NCBI RefSeq assembly: GCF_016907475.1
Contig: NZ_JAFBCA010000001.1
Span: 4,278,001-4,342,000, forward strand
Source: Nocardioides cavernae
GTDB taxonomy: Bacteria; Actinomycetota; Actinomycetes; Propionibacteriales; Nocardioidaceae
Reading direction: 5' to 3'
Length of the DNA: 64,000 bases
Part shown: positions 8,859-16,733 of the stretch, one piece after another
Layout of the letters: each line of letters begins with the position of its first letter
Numbering within the stretch: the stretch's first letter is position 1
Notes under the pieces: generated by a model
What the model saw: only the letters and a program-made list of their open reading frames with translations
Told to the model about the DNA's origin: nothing
The model's database searches: none
Program-made: the position numbers and the translations under genes

Positions 8859-9359
8859 TCACGGCACGGGTCGACTCGTACGCTCCTCCGCCGGCGGTCG
8901 GGGCAGCTGGGCCCGGAACCACACCGCGACGAGACCGGCGATCACCCCGCTCGCCGAGATCAGCACGGTGACAACGTCGGACTGCACCCTGAGGAACGGC
9001 GCCAGGACGGGCCGAGCCAGGACAACCACCGTGGCAGCCGCCCCGACGAAGGCGAGGACAGCCGGGGCCCGCCCCGGCATGCGGCGGCCCACCAGGAGCA
9101 TCAGGACGACCCCGACCGCGCCGCCGAGGACAAACCCCACCCCGCCACCGAGCAGTGCTCCGAACACACCGAGGCCGAGGACAGCGCCGGGGATTCCGAT
9201 GGCGTCACCTGCCAACGCACCTGCACCGAACACGTCCACAAGGACCACCACCACGGCAAGGACGGCACCCACGAAGGCACCCGTTGTCAGCCCGAGGAGC
9301 GACAGCCAGAGCCAGCCCGGCTCCGGTCGCCAGCGCCACCTCTCCGCACGCCGCTCCAT
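8859..9359 (-). CDS. Small integral membrane protein, unknown function
   Basis: 166 aa starting MERRAERWRW, with about four to five hydrophobic segments rich in Gly, Ala and Val (for example LLGLTTGAFVGAVLAVVVVL) and a short Arg/Pro-rich cytoplasmic tail. A longer frame to 9440 exists, but ATG 9359 is preceded by TACGGT six bases upstream, fitting a leaderless transcript. No family recognised. It converges on the GntR gene with 15 bp between stops. Confidence 0.65.
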   Translation of the reverse strand: MERRAERWRWRPEPGWLWLSLLGLTTGAFVGAVLAVVVVLVDVFGAGALAGDAIGIPGAVLGLGVFGALLGGGVGFVLGGAVGVVLMLLVGRRMPGRAPAVLAFVGAAATVVVLARPVLAPFLRVQSDVVTVLISASGVIAGLVAVWFRAQLPRPPAEERTSRPVP

Positions 9360-9365
9360 GAACTG

Positions 9366-9371
9366 ACCGTA
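9366..9371 (-). promoter_or_regulatory. -10 box TACGGT for the membrane protein at 8859-9359
   Basis: On the minus strand TACGGT ends six bases before ATG 9359, predicting a leaderless mRNA. Confidence 0.45.
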
Positions 9372-9421
9372 GTGGCTCGGTGCAGGTCGCGCAGGGCACC
9401 GGACAGTGGCATCGTGAACTG

Positions 9422-9808
9422 ATGAGCGGTGACCTTCCACGGCCAGTACGGGTCTTCACGCCGGCTGACTTGGCGCCGGCAGACCCCACGCCTGGCATGA
9501 GCCGCGCCCTGGCATTCGAGCTCCCGCTGCTCTGGGCCGGCCAGGTCGAGACCGAGCCGGGAGCGGTATCAGGCTGGCACCACCACGACCGCAACGAGTC
9601 GAGCCTGTACATCGTGCGTGGTGTGCTGAGACTTGAGTTCGAGGGCTACGACGGTTACCTGGATGCCGGCCCGGGCGATTTCGTGCACGTACCGGCCTGG
9701 ACCGTCCACCGTGAGTCCAACCCCGGCCGCGAGCCATCCTTCGCGGTGATCGCCCGGGTGGGCGGTGGTGTCCCGACCGTGAACGTCGACGGGCCCGCAG
9801 GGCGCTGA
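9422..9808 (+). CDS. Small cupin-domain protein
   Basis: 128 aa when started at ATG 9422 (MSGDLPRP). It forms a single cupin barrel: motif 1 GWHHHDRNESSLYIVRG supplies two or three His and a Glu for metal, and motif 2 GDFVHVPAWTVHRESN supplies another His. Such proteins bind a divalent metal and are either small enzymes or sensors. No neighbour gives a pathway, so the function stays open. Confidence 0.75.
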   Translation: MSGDLPRPVRVFTPADLAPADPTPGMSRALAFELPLLWAGQVETEPGAVSGWHHHDRNESSLYIVRGVLRLEFEGYDGYLDAGPGDFVHVPAWTVHRESNPGREPSFAVIARVGGGVPTVNVDGPAGR

Positions 9809-9894
9809 CCGGGTCCACGCTGGGTACAGCCATTCATCCCGGGGGGCGCGTGCCGCATGCACGGCCGATCGTCGCCCTCATCGCGGCGCGGTCC

Positions 9895-9900
9895 TAAGGT
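9895..9900 (+). promoter_or_regulatory. -10 box TAAGGT for the gene at 9907
   Basis: TAAGGT ends six bases before ATG 9907; no ribosome site lies between, so the transcript is predicted leaderless. Confidence 0.5.
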
Positions 9901-9906
9901 TGCTGC

Positions 9907-10245
9907 ATGCCTGGAGCACCCGACCACCGCATCGCCTACACCGCACTCCAGCCGGGTACGCCGGTGCAGACGAGCGATGGGTACGACTTCGCCACCGTCC
10001 AAGCCGTTCTGGTCGATGAAAAGGTCTCGGTGTTCGACGGCATCGTCGTCGAGACTGCGGAAGGTGCACGGTTCGTGGATGCGGACCAGGTCGCCTCGAT
10101 CTACACCACCCATGTCCGCACGACGTTGTCCAGGGAGCAGGCGAGGAACCTGGCGTTGCCAGAGGCATCGACCCTGATCGACGTCAAGCCACCGAGATCG
10201 ATGGCCGCCCGGTTGGGCCGCATGTTCGGTCGAAGGAAGCTCTAG
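9907..10245 (+). CDS. Conserved small hypothetical protein, PRC-barrel-like beta-rich
   Basis: 112 aa, soluble, no signal peptide. The first 75 residues alternate as short beta strands (GTPVQTSDGYDFATVQAVL, then FDGIVVETAEGARFVDADQV), resembling PRC-barrel or DUF2171-type proteins. The C-terminus is a basic amphipathic stretch, MAARLGRMFGRRKL, which could touch membrane or nucleic acid. The assignment is structural impression only; no function can be given. The start is supported by the adjacent -10 box. Confidence 0.6.
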   Translation: MPGAPDHRIAYTALQPGTPVQTSDGYDFATVQAVLVDEKVSVFDGIVVETAEGARFVDADQVASIYTTHVRTTLSREQARNLALPEASTLIDVKPPRSMAARLGRMFGRRKL

Positions 10246-10389
10246 CGTCGAGCCGATGCGAGCCGGCGGTCCCTCGCACAGACTCGGTGTCGTTGATGCT
10301 CACCCTCCGCGGGTGAGCGGCGAACACCGTCCGCGGTGCCACACTGCGGCACACCGGTCGCCCGACCGGACCTGCGAAAGGGCCCTGCC

Positions 10390-10785
10390 ATGGACTCCAA
10401 TATCAACGGCTTCGGGGACGTGCTCCTCTGGTCCTTCTGGTTCTTCATCTGGATCGCCGCACTCATGGTCTGGTTCCGATGCCTGTTCGACCTGTTCGGT
10501 GACCACACGCTCAGCGGCTGGGGCAAGGCCGGATGGGCGCTGCTCCTCATCCTCGTGCCCTGGTTGGGCGCCCTGATCTACCTGATCGCCCGCGGCCGCA
10601 GCATGAACGAACGGCAGCTCAGCAGGGCAAAGGAGATGCAGGCCGCGCAGGAGCAGTACATCCAACAGGTCGCCGGCACGTCGACCACACCTGCCGACCA
10701 GATCGCCAACGCGAAGGCGCTGCTCGACTCCGGCACCATCGACCAGAGCGAGTTCGACACGCTGAAGGCCAAGGCTCTCGCCTGA
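10390..10785 (+). CDS. Membrane protein with PLDc_N-type helices and SHOCT domain
   Basis: 131 aa from ATG 10390; the frame extends upstream but without membrane or family features. Two N-terminal transmembrane helices (VLLWSFWFFIWIAALMVW and WALLLILVPWLGALIYLI) match the phospholipase-D-nuclease N-terminal type. A polar linker follows, then a C-terminal SHOCT motif (DQIANAKALLDSGTIDQSEF) that commonly ends small actinobacterial membrane proteins. Role unknown; SHOCT is thought to mediate oligomerisation. A weak hairpin lies at 10298-10318 upstream. Confidence 0.75.
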   Translation: MDSNINGFGDVLLWSFWFFIWIAALMVWFRCLFDLFGDHTLSGWGKAGWALLLILVPWLGALIYLIARGRSMNERQLSRAKEMQAAQEQYIQQVAGTSTTPADQIANAKALLDSGTIDQSEFDTLKAKALA

Positions 10786-10896
10786 ACCACCCGCCTGAAC
10801 CCCCAGGGCCGCAGTCGTCACGAGCGACCTGTGGGGAGGCGAGCCAGCATCGGCGGCAGCCGGCTCCTCGAGCTGCTCGTCCTCGCCCACTCCGCG

Positions 10897-12180
10897 TCAG
10901 CGGCGCACCTCGCACTGCCGTCGCTGCTCACCGCCGATGCACCGGTCCCGCCCGGGACCACCGACGAGCTGGTCGCGCCCGGGACCACCGACGAGGAGGT
11001 CGTTGCGCGAACCGCCCACGAGGATGTCGGCCCCACGATGCCCGTACGCCTTCACCCGCATGCCGCCGCTCACCGACAGGCGGTCGCGCCCGGGGCCGCC
11101 CAGGTAGGTCAGGCTGCCGGGACGCCCGGAGAACCTGACGTCCTCGACGCCCTCGTAGCGCGCCCGCTTCGCGCCGCCGACCGTCACGCGCTTGCGCGGC
11201 ACGTCGATGACGTACCTCGAGCCCCGCGGGAACTCCGACTTCGGCGCCCGCAGCCGGACGACGTCGCGTCGCCCGCCGCCGCCGTCCACCTCGATCCGCG
11301 TCCTGCGGGTGAGGTCGGCGTCGATCTCGTCGTTGCCCGATCCGCCATGGACCGTGGCGCCGAGCTCGGCAACGAGGTAGTCGTCGCCACCACCGCCGCC
11401 GATCGCGCTGCCGCGTCCGTGAGCCTCCACGAAGTCCCCGCCGTCGTCGCCGTGAAACCGGTCGCGTCCCTTGTCCGGCGACATGATGTAGTCGTCGCCG
11501 TCACCCCCGCGCACCACGTCGTCGCCCTTCCCCGGCTCGAGCTCGTCGTCACCGCCGAGCGCGAGGATGCGGTCGTCGCCGGCGCCGCCGACGATGCGGT
11601 CCGGCCCGTCCGTCCCGGTCAGCACGTCGTCGTACGCCGAGCCCACGATCCCGCCGGAGAAGGCGGGCACCACGATCGTGTCCGTGCCCTCACCTGTCGC
11701 CGTACCGGCCGAAAGGTCCACGGCCACCGGACCGGGTGCGTCCTCGTAGACGACCCTGTCGTAGCGAGCCGGCCGGTCCACGTCGTCGACGTTCGCCGAC
11801 GCGGGGTCGTCGCCCAGGTCCACGTGGTCGTTCCCGGGACCCGGCACGAGCGTGTCGCCGGCGTAGCCGTCGTCGGGGACGTAGTAGTCGTCGAGGCCAC
11901 CGAACAGCCGGTCGCCGCCCGGCCCGCCGACCAGCGTGTCGGCGTTGCCGAGCCCGCAGATGGTGTCGTTGCCCGCACCCCCGTCGATGGCGTCCCGGGC
12001 GTACGTGCCGAGGATGACGTCGTCACCCGGCGTGCCGGTGGTCGGCGTACCGGGGACGACGACGATCGAGGGCACCTTCCCGTCACAGGTCGCCTCGGCC
12101 GTCGCGGGACCAGCGGCCAGGACCACGACGCCGAGCGGCACCAGGGCGATCAACGAGACAGTGATGGGGATGCGTCGCAT
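10897..12180 (-). CDS. Secreted RTX-like calcium-binding repeat protein
   Basis: 427 aa from ATG 12180, which has GGAGGAG five bases upstream; the frame is open further but lacks a signal. A Sec signal peptide (MRRIPITVSLIALVPLGVVV, cleaved near ATAEA) is followed by GTPGDDVILG and many degenerate GGxGxDxxx nonapeptides such as GGAGNDTICG and GGPGGDRLFGG, in two blocks (about 30-215 and 330-427) around a variable middle. These repeats fold as calcium-bound beta rolls. No protease or lipase domain is present and no type I secretion genes are nearby, so export is probably by Sec. It could be a surface or matrix protein. Confidence 0.82.
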   Translation of the reverse strand: MRRIPITVSLIALVPLGVVVLAAGPATAEATCDGKVPSIVVVPGTPTTGTPGDDVILGTYARDAIDGGAGNDTICGLGNADTLVGGPGGDRLFGGLDDYYVPDDGYAGDTLVPGPGNDHVDLGDDPASANVDDVDRPARYDRVVYEDAPGPVAVDLSAGTATGEGTDTIVVPAFSGGIVGSAYDDVLTGTDGPDRIVGGAGDDRILALGGDDELEPGKGDDVVRGGDGDDYIMSPDKGRDRFHGDDGGDFVEAHGRGSAIGGGGGDDYLVAELGATVHGGSGNDEIDADLTRRTRIEVDGGGGRRDVVRLRAPKSEFPRGSRYVIDVPRKRVTVGGAKRARYEGVEDVRFSGRPGSLTYLGGPGRDRLSVSGGMRVKAYGHRGADILVGGSRNDLLVGGPGRDQLVGGPGRDRCIGGEQRRQCEVRR

Positions 12181-12411
12181 GGCTCTCCTCCGAGTGGGTC
12201 GGTCTCCGTCTGCGGGCCGTGAGAAGTGTGACGCACGGACCAGGACGGAAGTTGTGGGTCGACCCGTCCTGGGTTCCCCTTGCGGACGGCTCGATCCACG
12301 TTCACGGCATGAGCGGATGGGTCGAGGTACGCAGCACGCGGCGGAAAGACGCAGTCGCCGTGCGCGCGGAATGCGGCATGATCGGGCGCATACGAGTGGA
12401 GGGGCGGGACG

Positions 12412-14397
12412 GTGAGGGCCGATCCGGACAGTGGGTTCTGGTTCCACGATGAGTGGATTCCTGATCCCTACGAGTGGCTCGAACGGTTCGACGACCCTGA
12501 GGTGATGGGCTGGATCGCGGAGCAGGAGGCCGCCACCCACGCGCTCCTCGACGCGGTCCCGACGCGGGACCGGTTCCGCGCCGCGGTGTCCCGTGCGTCG
12601 CGCTATGAGCGGCTGTCCCGGCCGATCCGCGCGGGAGGACGCGAGTTCGTCTGGCAGGCCCGTCCCGACGACGAGAAGCTCGCGCTGCGGATGCGCCGCG
12701 AGCCGGACGGGCCGCTCGAGACCGTGCTCGACCCGAACACCTGGCCAAGCACGGACGCGCTCGTGTACGCCGTACCGTCACCCGACGGCAGGCTCGTCGC
12801 CTTCGGCATGGCGACCGGCAGCACCCACGACGCGCGGATCCAGATCCTCGAGATCGACACCGGAACCGTTCTCGCCGACGAGCCCAGCGGCACGAGCCAC
12901 TATCGCCCCGCGTGGCGACCGGACTCGGCGTCGTTCTTCTACCCGGCGGTCGCCGACGGCAAGGAGGTCATCCTCGAGCACCGCATCGGCACGGCTCAGG
13001 ATCGGCAGGTCTTCGGCGGTCACGCCGACTACTGGTGCTGGGTCGACGTGACCGAGTGCGGCCGGTACGCCGTCCTGTACCAGTGGGACTTCGTCCACGC
13101 CAACACCGTGTCCCTGCTGAGGCTGGCCGACGACGAGCTGATGCCGGTGACGACGACCATGCAAGCCGTGAACCAGGTCCAGGTGGTCGACGACGACCTG
13201 CTCATCGTCACCGACCTCGGGGCACCACGCGGCCGGCTGTGCAGGGCATCGCTGATGAGTCCCACCGTGTGGCACACCGTCATCGCGGAGAGCAACGACA
13301 CTCTGCAGACCGTCAGCGGGATCGGTGGCCACCTGTATGCGGTCTACTCCCACGCGGCGTCGCACCGGATCACCGTGCACGCCGCCGACGGCGCCAAGAT
13401 CCGCGACGTCGCACTGCCCGGTCTCGGCTCGGTCAATGGGAACGAGGGGGGCGGGGTCGTCAGCGGCGTCACCGGAAGCTGGAACGGCGACGAGGTGTGG
13501 GTCGAGTTCCAGTCGTTCGTCCAGCCCTTGTCGATCTACCACTACGACGTCGACGACGACGAGCTCACCGGGTACCACGTTCCCGATGCGGCGATCGACG
13601 CCGCGACCGAACAGGTCTGGTACGAGTCGATGGATGGCACACAGGTGTCGATGTTCATCGTGCGGCCCAGGGGGACGGACGGACCACTGCCGACGCGGCT
13701 GAGTGGGTACGGCGGGTTCAACATCGACGTCTCGCCGTGGTTCTCACCGGTGCATGCGGCCTGGCTCGAGGCCGGCGGGGCGCTTGCCTTCCCCAACATC
13801 CGCGGCGGTGGTGAGTACGGACGCGAGTGGCACGAGGCGGCGGTCGGGACCAACCGGCAGAACGCATTCGACGACTACATCGCGGCCGCCCGCTGGCTGG
13901 TCAGGAACGGCTACACGACGACCGACCAGCTGGTGTCGCGCGGGAACAGCAACGGTGGCATCCTCGTGGCGGTCACCGCCCTGCAGGCGCCAGACGCGTT
14001 CCGGGCCGTGTTCTGCCGGGCGCCGACGCTGGACATGATCCGGTTCACCCGGTTCGACAACGGGCGGACCGCGACCGTCGAGTTCGGCTCGCCCGAGGAC
14101 CCGGTCGAGGGTGCCTACCTCGCCGGGTACTCGCCGTACCACAACGTCCGACCAGGGGTCCGCTACCCCGCGATCGCGTTCGTACCGGCGATGAACGACA
14201 AGCTGGCGCCGCCGTACGACCCGGTGAAGATGGTCGCCCGGATGCAGGCAGACGCGACCGACGGCGGGCCGTACCTGTTGCTGCCACTGCGCGACTCCGG
14301 GCACAGCGGCGGCACCACCCGCGCCGCCCTGATCGAGCAGGACGTCGACGAGCTGTGCTTCTACGCCTGGGCACTGTGGCACGGGTTCACGCAGTAG
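12412..14397 (+). CDS. Prolyl-oligopeptidase family serine peptidase (S9A)
   Basis: 661 aa, no signal peptide, so probably cytosolic. The N-terminal two thirds are a beta-propeller-like region (repeated strand motifs from YVWQARPDD on). The C-terminal alpha/beta hydrolase has nucleophile Ser513 in RGNSNGG, probable Asp596 in MNDKLAPP and His631 in DSGHSGG; the oxyanion segment GGFNIDVSPWFSP and IRGGGEYG are family-typical. GTG 12412 is preceded by GGAGGGG. The opening DEWIPDPYEWLERFDDPEV matches the S9A N-terminal signature. It probably cuts short proline-containing peptides; the specificity is inferred. Confidence 0.88.
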   Translation: MRADPDSGFWFHDEWIPDPYEWLERFDDPEVMGWIAEQEAATHALLDAVPTRDRFRAAVSRASRYERLSRPIRAGGREFVWQARPDDEKLALRMRREPDGPLETVLDPNTWPSTDALVYAVPSPDGRLVAFGMATGSTHDARIQILEIDTGTVLADEPSGTSHYRPAWRPDSASFFYPAVADGKEVILEHRIGTAQDRQVFGGHADYWCWVDVTECGRYAVLYQWDFVHANTVSLLRLADDELMPVTTTMQAVNQVQVVDDDLLIVTDLGAPRGRLCRASLMSPTVWHTVIAESNDTLQTVSGIGGHLYAVYSHAASHRITVHAADGAKIRDVALPGLGSVNGNEGGGVVSGVTGSWNGDEVWVEFQSFVQPLSIYHYDVDDDELTGYHVPDAAIDAATEQVWYESMDGTQVSMFIVRPRGTDGPLPTRLSGYGGFNIDVSPWFSPVHAAWLEAGGALAFPNIRGGGEYGREWHEAAVGTNRQNAFDDYIAAARWLVRNGYTTTDQLVSRGNSNGGILVAVTALQAPDAFRAVFCRAPTLDMIRFTRFDNGRTATVEFGSPEDPVEGAYLAGYSPYHNVRPGVRYPAIAFVPAMNDKLAPPYDPVKMVARMQADATDGGPYLLLPLRDSGHSGGTTRAALIEQDVDELCFYAWALWHGFTQ

Positions 14398-14425
14398 TGG
14401 CCCGCCGCCATGGCACGGAGATGGG

Positions 14426-14599
14426 CTCGAATCACACAACCCGGACGCCCTGATCGAGATTGCCAAGTGGGCTTCTGCGGACGCGCAGGCGGCTGCCGTG
14501 GAACAGGCGATGGCATCAGGGGTGTACGGCCCTGTCTTCGAGCTGGTGGCGGCACCGCTGAAGGCGACCCGCATCGATCAACTCGACAGCCGCGCGTGA
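14426..14599 (+). pseudogene. Remnant of an ABM/monooxygenase-like small protein
   Basis: A frame without its own start runs out of the 3' end of the S9 gene and encodes LESHNPDALIEIAKWAS, then a helix ending AMASGVYGPVFELVAAPLKA and a stop at 14597-14599. This resembles the C-terminal half of small antibiotic-biosynthesis-monooxygenase-like (dimeric alpha-beta barrel) proteins, where a LVEI-W segment is followed by an alanine-rich helix. The N-terminal strand and start codon are missing. The whole gap 14398-14756 holds only this fragment and no other recognisable gene. The family call is tentative. Confidence 0.4.
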
Positions 14600-14756
14600 A
14601 CAACCACCACCGTCGCGAAGCAGTTGTCTGTCGACACCTGTTCGAATCGGGCTCTCGAGGCGCTGCGGTCCGGGCCAGACGCGGCGCTCGGCGACGTGCG
14701 GGCTGACCCCCAGGTAGGTGTGCATCCTGGCCAGCACCTGGACGCCGCCCATGTGG

Positions 14757-15600
14757 TCAGCCCCCGAGCACGGCACGTCGTACGAGCGCGTCCATCACCC
14801 GGTCAGGCAGCAGCCGACCAAGCCACGCTTGGGCGACGGCGTCTCTCCCGACCAGGTACCGGGTGCGTGGCCGTTTCGCGGTCAGCGCCCGACCGACGAC
14901 CTCGGCCACGTCCTCTGCCGGCAGTCCGTCGCGTGAGCCCCGGTCGGCGAGCGCATGAACCGCGTCGACCATTCGAGCGTACCGACGCTGGACCTCAGGC
15001 TCGACCCCCGCCCAACGGTCGTCGCCGGCGAGCCGCCCCCGCTCCCAGATCGGCGTGGCGATCGCGCCGGGCTCGATCGCCACGACCCGGACGCCCAAGG
15101 GCCCGACCTCGCGGCGCAGGACGTCGGTGAAGGCCTCGATCGCGAACTTCGAGGCGGAGTACGGCCCGAACAGCGGACCTGCCACACGTCCCCCGATCGA
15201 GCTCATCATGACAACCCGGCCCCGCGCGTCGATCAGGCCGGGCAGCAGTGTCCGGGTGACGGCGACCTGTCCCAGCACGTTGACCTCGAGCTGCTGGCGC
15301 CAGTCAGCCACCGTGAGTGCCTCCACCGGGCCGACGACCGCGATTCCCGCATTGTTGACCAGCGCGCGCAGCGGACCTGGCCCGGTCGCCACCGCGTCCG
15401 CGAGCGCGGCCACCTGGTCGGGGTCGGTGACGTCGAGCCTCTGCGCGCGGACCCGGGGCGACCACGACTCCACGAGCGCGGGCGTCCTCGTCGCGGCGTA
15501 CGCCGGCAAGCACGTCGAAGCCGAGACCCGCGAGGTGGCGGCAGGTCGCTGCCCCGATTCCCGTGGACGCACCCGTCACCACCGCCGTGCCCTTCGTCAC
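14757..15600 (-). pseudogene. Short-chain dehydrogenase/reductase, frameshifted
   Basis: A classical SDR in two frames. The first frame starts at GTG 15600 with VTKGTAVVTGASTGIGAAT (the NAD(P) motif TGxxxGIG) and runs through LAGVRRDEDA. The second carries RLDVTDPDQ, NNAGIAVVG, the catalytic MMSSIGG and PYSASKFA (Tyr and Lys), and the normal C-terminus to 14757. Continuity requires removing one base near the GGG run at 15480-15482, so a single-base insertion (or two-base deletion) breaks the gene. All catalytic residues are otherwise intact, so the lesion is recent or a sequencing error. A TACGGT -10 box lies six bases before the GTG. Confidence 0.8.
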
Positions 15601-15606
15601 CCGGCA

Positions 15607-15612
15607 ACCGTA
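15607..15612 (-). promoter_or_regulatory. -10 box TACGGT for the SDR gene
   Basis: On the minus strand TACGGT ends six bases before GTG 15600, supporting that start and a leaderless transcript. Confidence 0.4.
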
Positions 15613-15726
15613 CCGACGACCGGCCGGGTGCGCAGCCGGGCGATGCGGGCACATCGGATCGCGTCCTAGCTGCGAGTTCGCTGGGACGAGTCCCTGACCT
15701 TCGCCCCTCGTGGGGGACCTGAATCA

Positions 15727-15951
15727 CTAGAGGACCGCGCCGCGGGGCGCGACTTCCACCGCGGCAACACCCCTTGCGTACAGCACCAAGAGCCGATCGC
15801 CGTGTCGACAGCGGAGCACGCCAGAGCCCTGCGAGAGCGTGTCGACGACGTGGTCGATGACCTCGTTCTCACTCCCCGCACTGGGGTCGTCGTACGTGAC
15901 ATCCATGCTGTCCCCGCTGATCAGCCGGACACGAAGCACAAGCCCTTTCAT
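15727..15951 (-). CDS. Small hypothetical protein (74 aa)
   Basis: Begins MKGLVLRVRLISGDSMDV at ATG 15951 and continues as a beta-rich, soluble 74-aa protein with a hydrophobic strand LLVLYARGVAAVEV near its end. A TAGTGT -10 box seven bases upstream supports this start over the longer frame to 15981. No family is recognised, though the alternating strand pattern suggests a small sheet protein. Confidence 0.55.
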   Translation of the reverse strand: MKGLVLRVRLISGDSMDVTYDDPSAGSENEVIDHVVDTLSQGSGVLRCRHGDRLLVLYARGVAAVEVAPRGAVL

Positions 15952-15958
15952 GTCTCGC

Positions 15959-15964
15959 ACACTA
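15959..15964 (-). promoter_or_regulatory. -10 box TAGTGT for the 74-aa gene
   Basis: Minus-strand TAGTGT ends seven bases before ATG 15951, with no ribosome site between. Confidence 0.45.
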
Positions 15965-16052
15965 GACGCGCACAACGCCACCCACCATGAATCTCCGAGG
16001 TCACGGCACGGAGCCTTCGGAGATCGGTGATCGCTCGCAGGCTGAGCCGACG

Positions 16053-16406
16053 CTATTTCGAAGGGTGAGGCTCGAGCAGCCGGCGCACGACCCGCTCGAT
16101 CAGTGCGTAGTCGACATCGGGGTACGGAAGCTTGAGCGTGCCTTTCGCTCCGGCGTAGGGCGCGAGGTCTGCGTCCAGGTCAGCGTCGCCTGCCGGTGGC
16201 ACGGGATAGAGCGACACGTGCTGCTTCCACGCCGCCACGTGGACGAGGGAAACGCCGTCGACCTGCCAGGTCGGCATGTCGTAGCGGATCACGCGATCTG
16301 CGCTGGGCACCACCAGCATCACCCGTCGTTCGATCTCCTCCACCACCTCCCTTTGTTCAGCGGGCAGCGATGCGAGGTAGTCGTCGACCGACGCGAACTT
16401 CGGCAT
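16053..16406 (-). CDS. DUF1801 (YdhG-like) domain protein
   Basis: 117 aa from ATG 16406 (MPKFASVDDYLASLPAEQRE). It matches the DUF1801/YdhG fold in outline: helical start, IRYDMPTWQVDGVSLVHVAA in the middle, YPVPPAGD, then KGTLKLPYPDVDYALIERVV at the end. Some family members have been linked to iron handling, but most are uncharacterised. The longer frame to 16625 adds only low-complexity Arg/Ser sequence. A CATACT box six bases upstream fits a leaderless start. Confidence 0.8.
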   Translation of the reverse strand: MPKFASVDDYLASLPAEQREVVEEIERRVMLVVPSADRVIRYDMPTWQVDGVSLVHVAAWKQHVSLYPVPPAGDADLDADLAPYAGAKGTLKLPYPDVDYALIERVVRRLLEPHPSK

Positions 16407-16733
16407 GAGTGCAGTATGGCTCGACGACGACGGCAATCGGCGGGGACGGCCGGGAAGCAGCGTTGGCGCGACGCCATGCAGTCGGGAGCGAGACGGAGCG
16501 GGCGTCCGGCTGCTCCCACATCCCCTCGAGGCCCGGGACCTCAGGCCCCACCGGTGCGTCGTCATGATCACATTCCGCCAGAGGCCACCGACACCCCAAC
16601 CGCCTCGATCCTCGCGTGGATCCACCAGCCGGTCGGACCTTTTCGAACAACCGATGAACTACGAGCGATGCCTCCGCAGCGCATACCGCGGGGTACGGTG
16701 CAACGCACGCCAACACGATTCTCGGAGGTCCTG
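16407..16733. other. Intergenic region upstream of the histidine kinase
   Basis: 327 bp between the divergent DUF1801 and kinase genes. It holds the DUF1801 -10 box at one end and the kinase ribosome site GGAGGT (16724-16729) at the other. No gene, clear repeat or convincing kinase promoter was seen. Confidence 0.5.
16413..16418 (-). promoter_or_regulatory. Possible -10 box CATACT for the DUF1801 gene
   Basis: Minus-strand CATACT ends six bases before ATG 16406. The first base deviates from TANNNT, so this is weaker than the other boxes. Confidence 0.3.

Noticed and set aside
12219..12452. 77-aa plus-strand frame before the S9 peptidase
   Set aside because: It overlaps the S9 start, has no motif and no ribosome site; the S9 start is much better supported.
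14516..14776. Minus-strand 86-aa frame upstream of the SDR
   Set aside because: No recognisable domain, no ribosome site, and it runs opposite the monooxygenase remnant.
15987..16733. N-terminal extension of the histidine kinase frame
   Set aside because: The stretch has no PAS-like features, runs opposite the DUF1801 gene, and a good ribosome site precedes ATG 16734.
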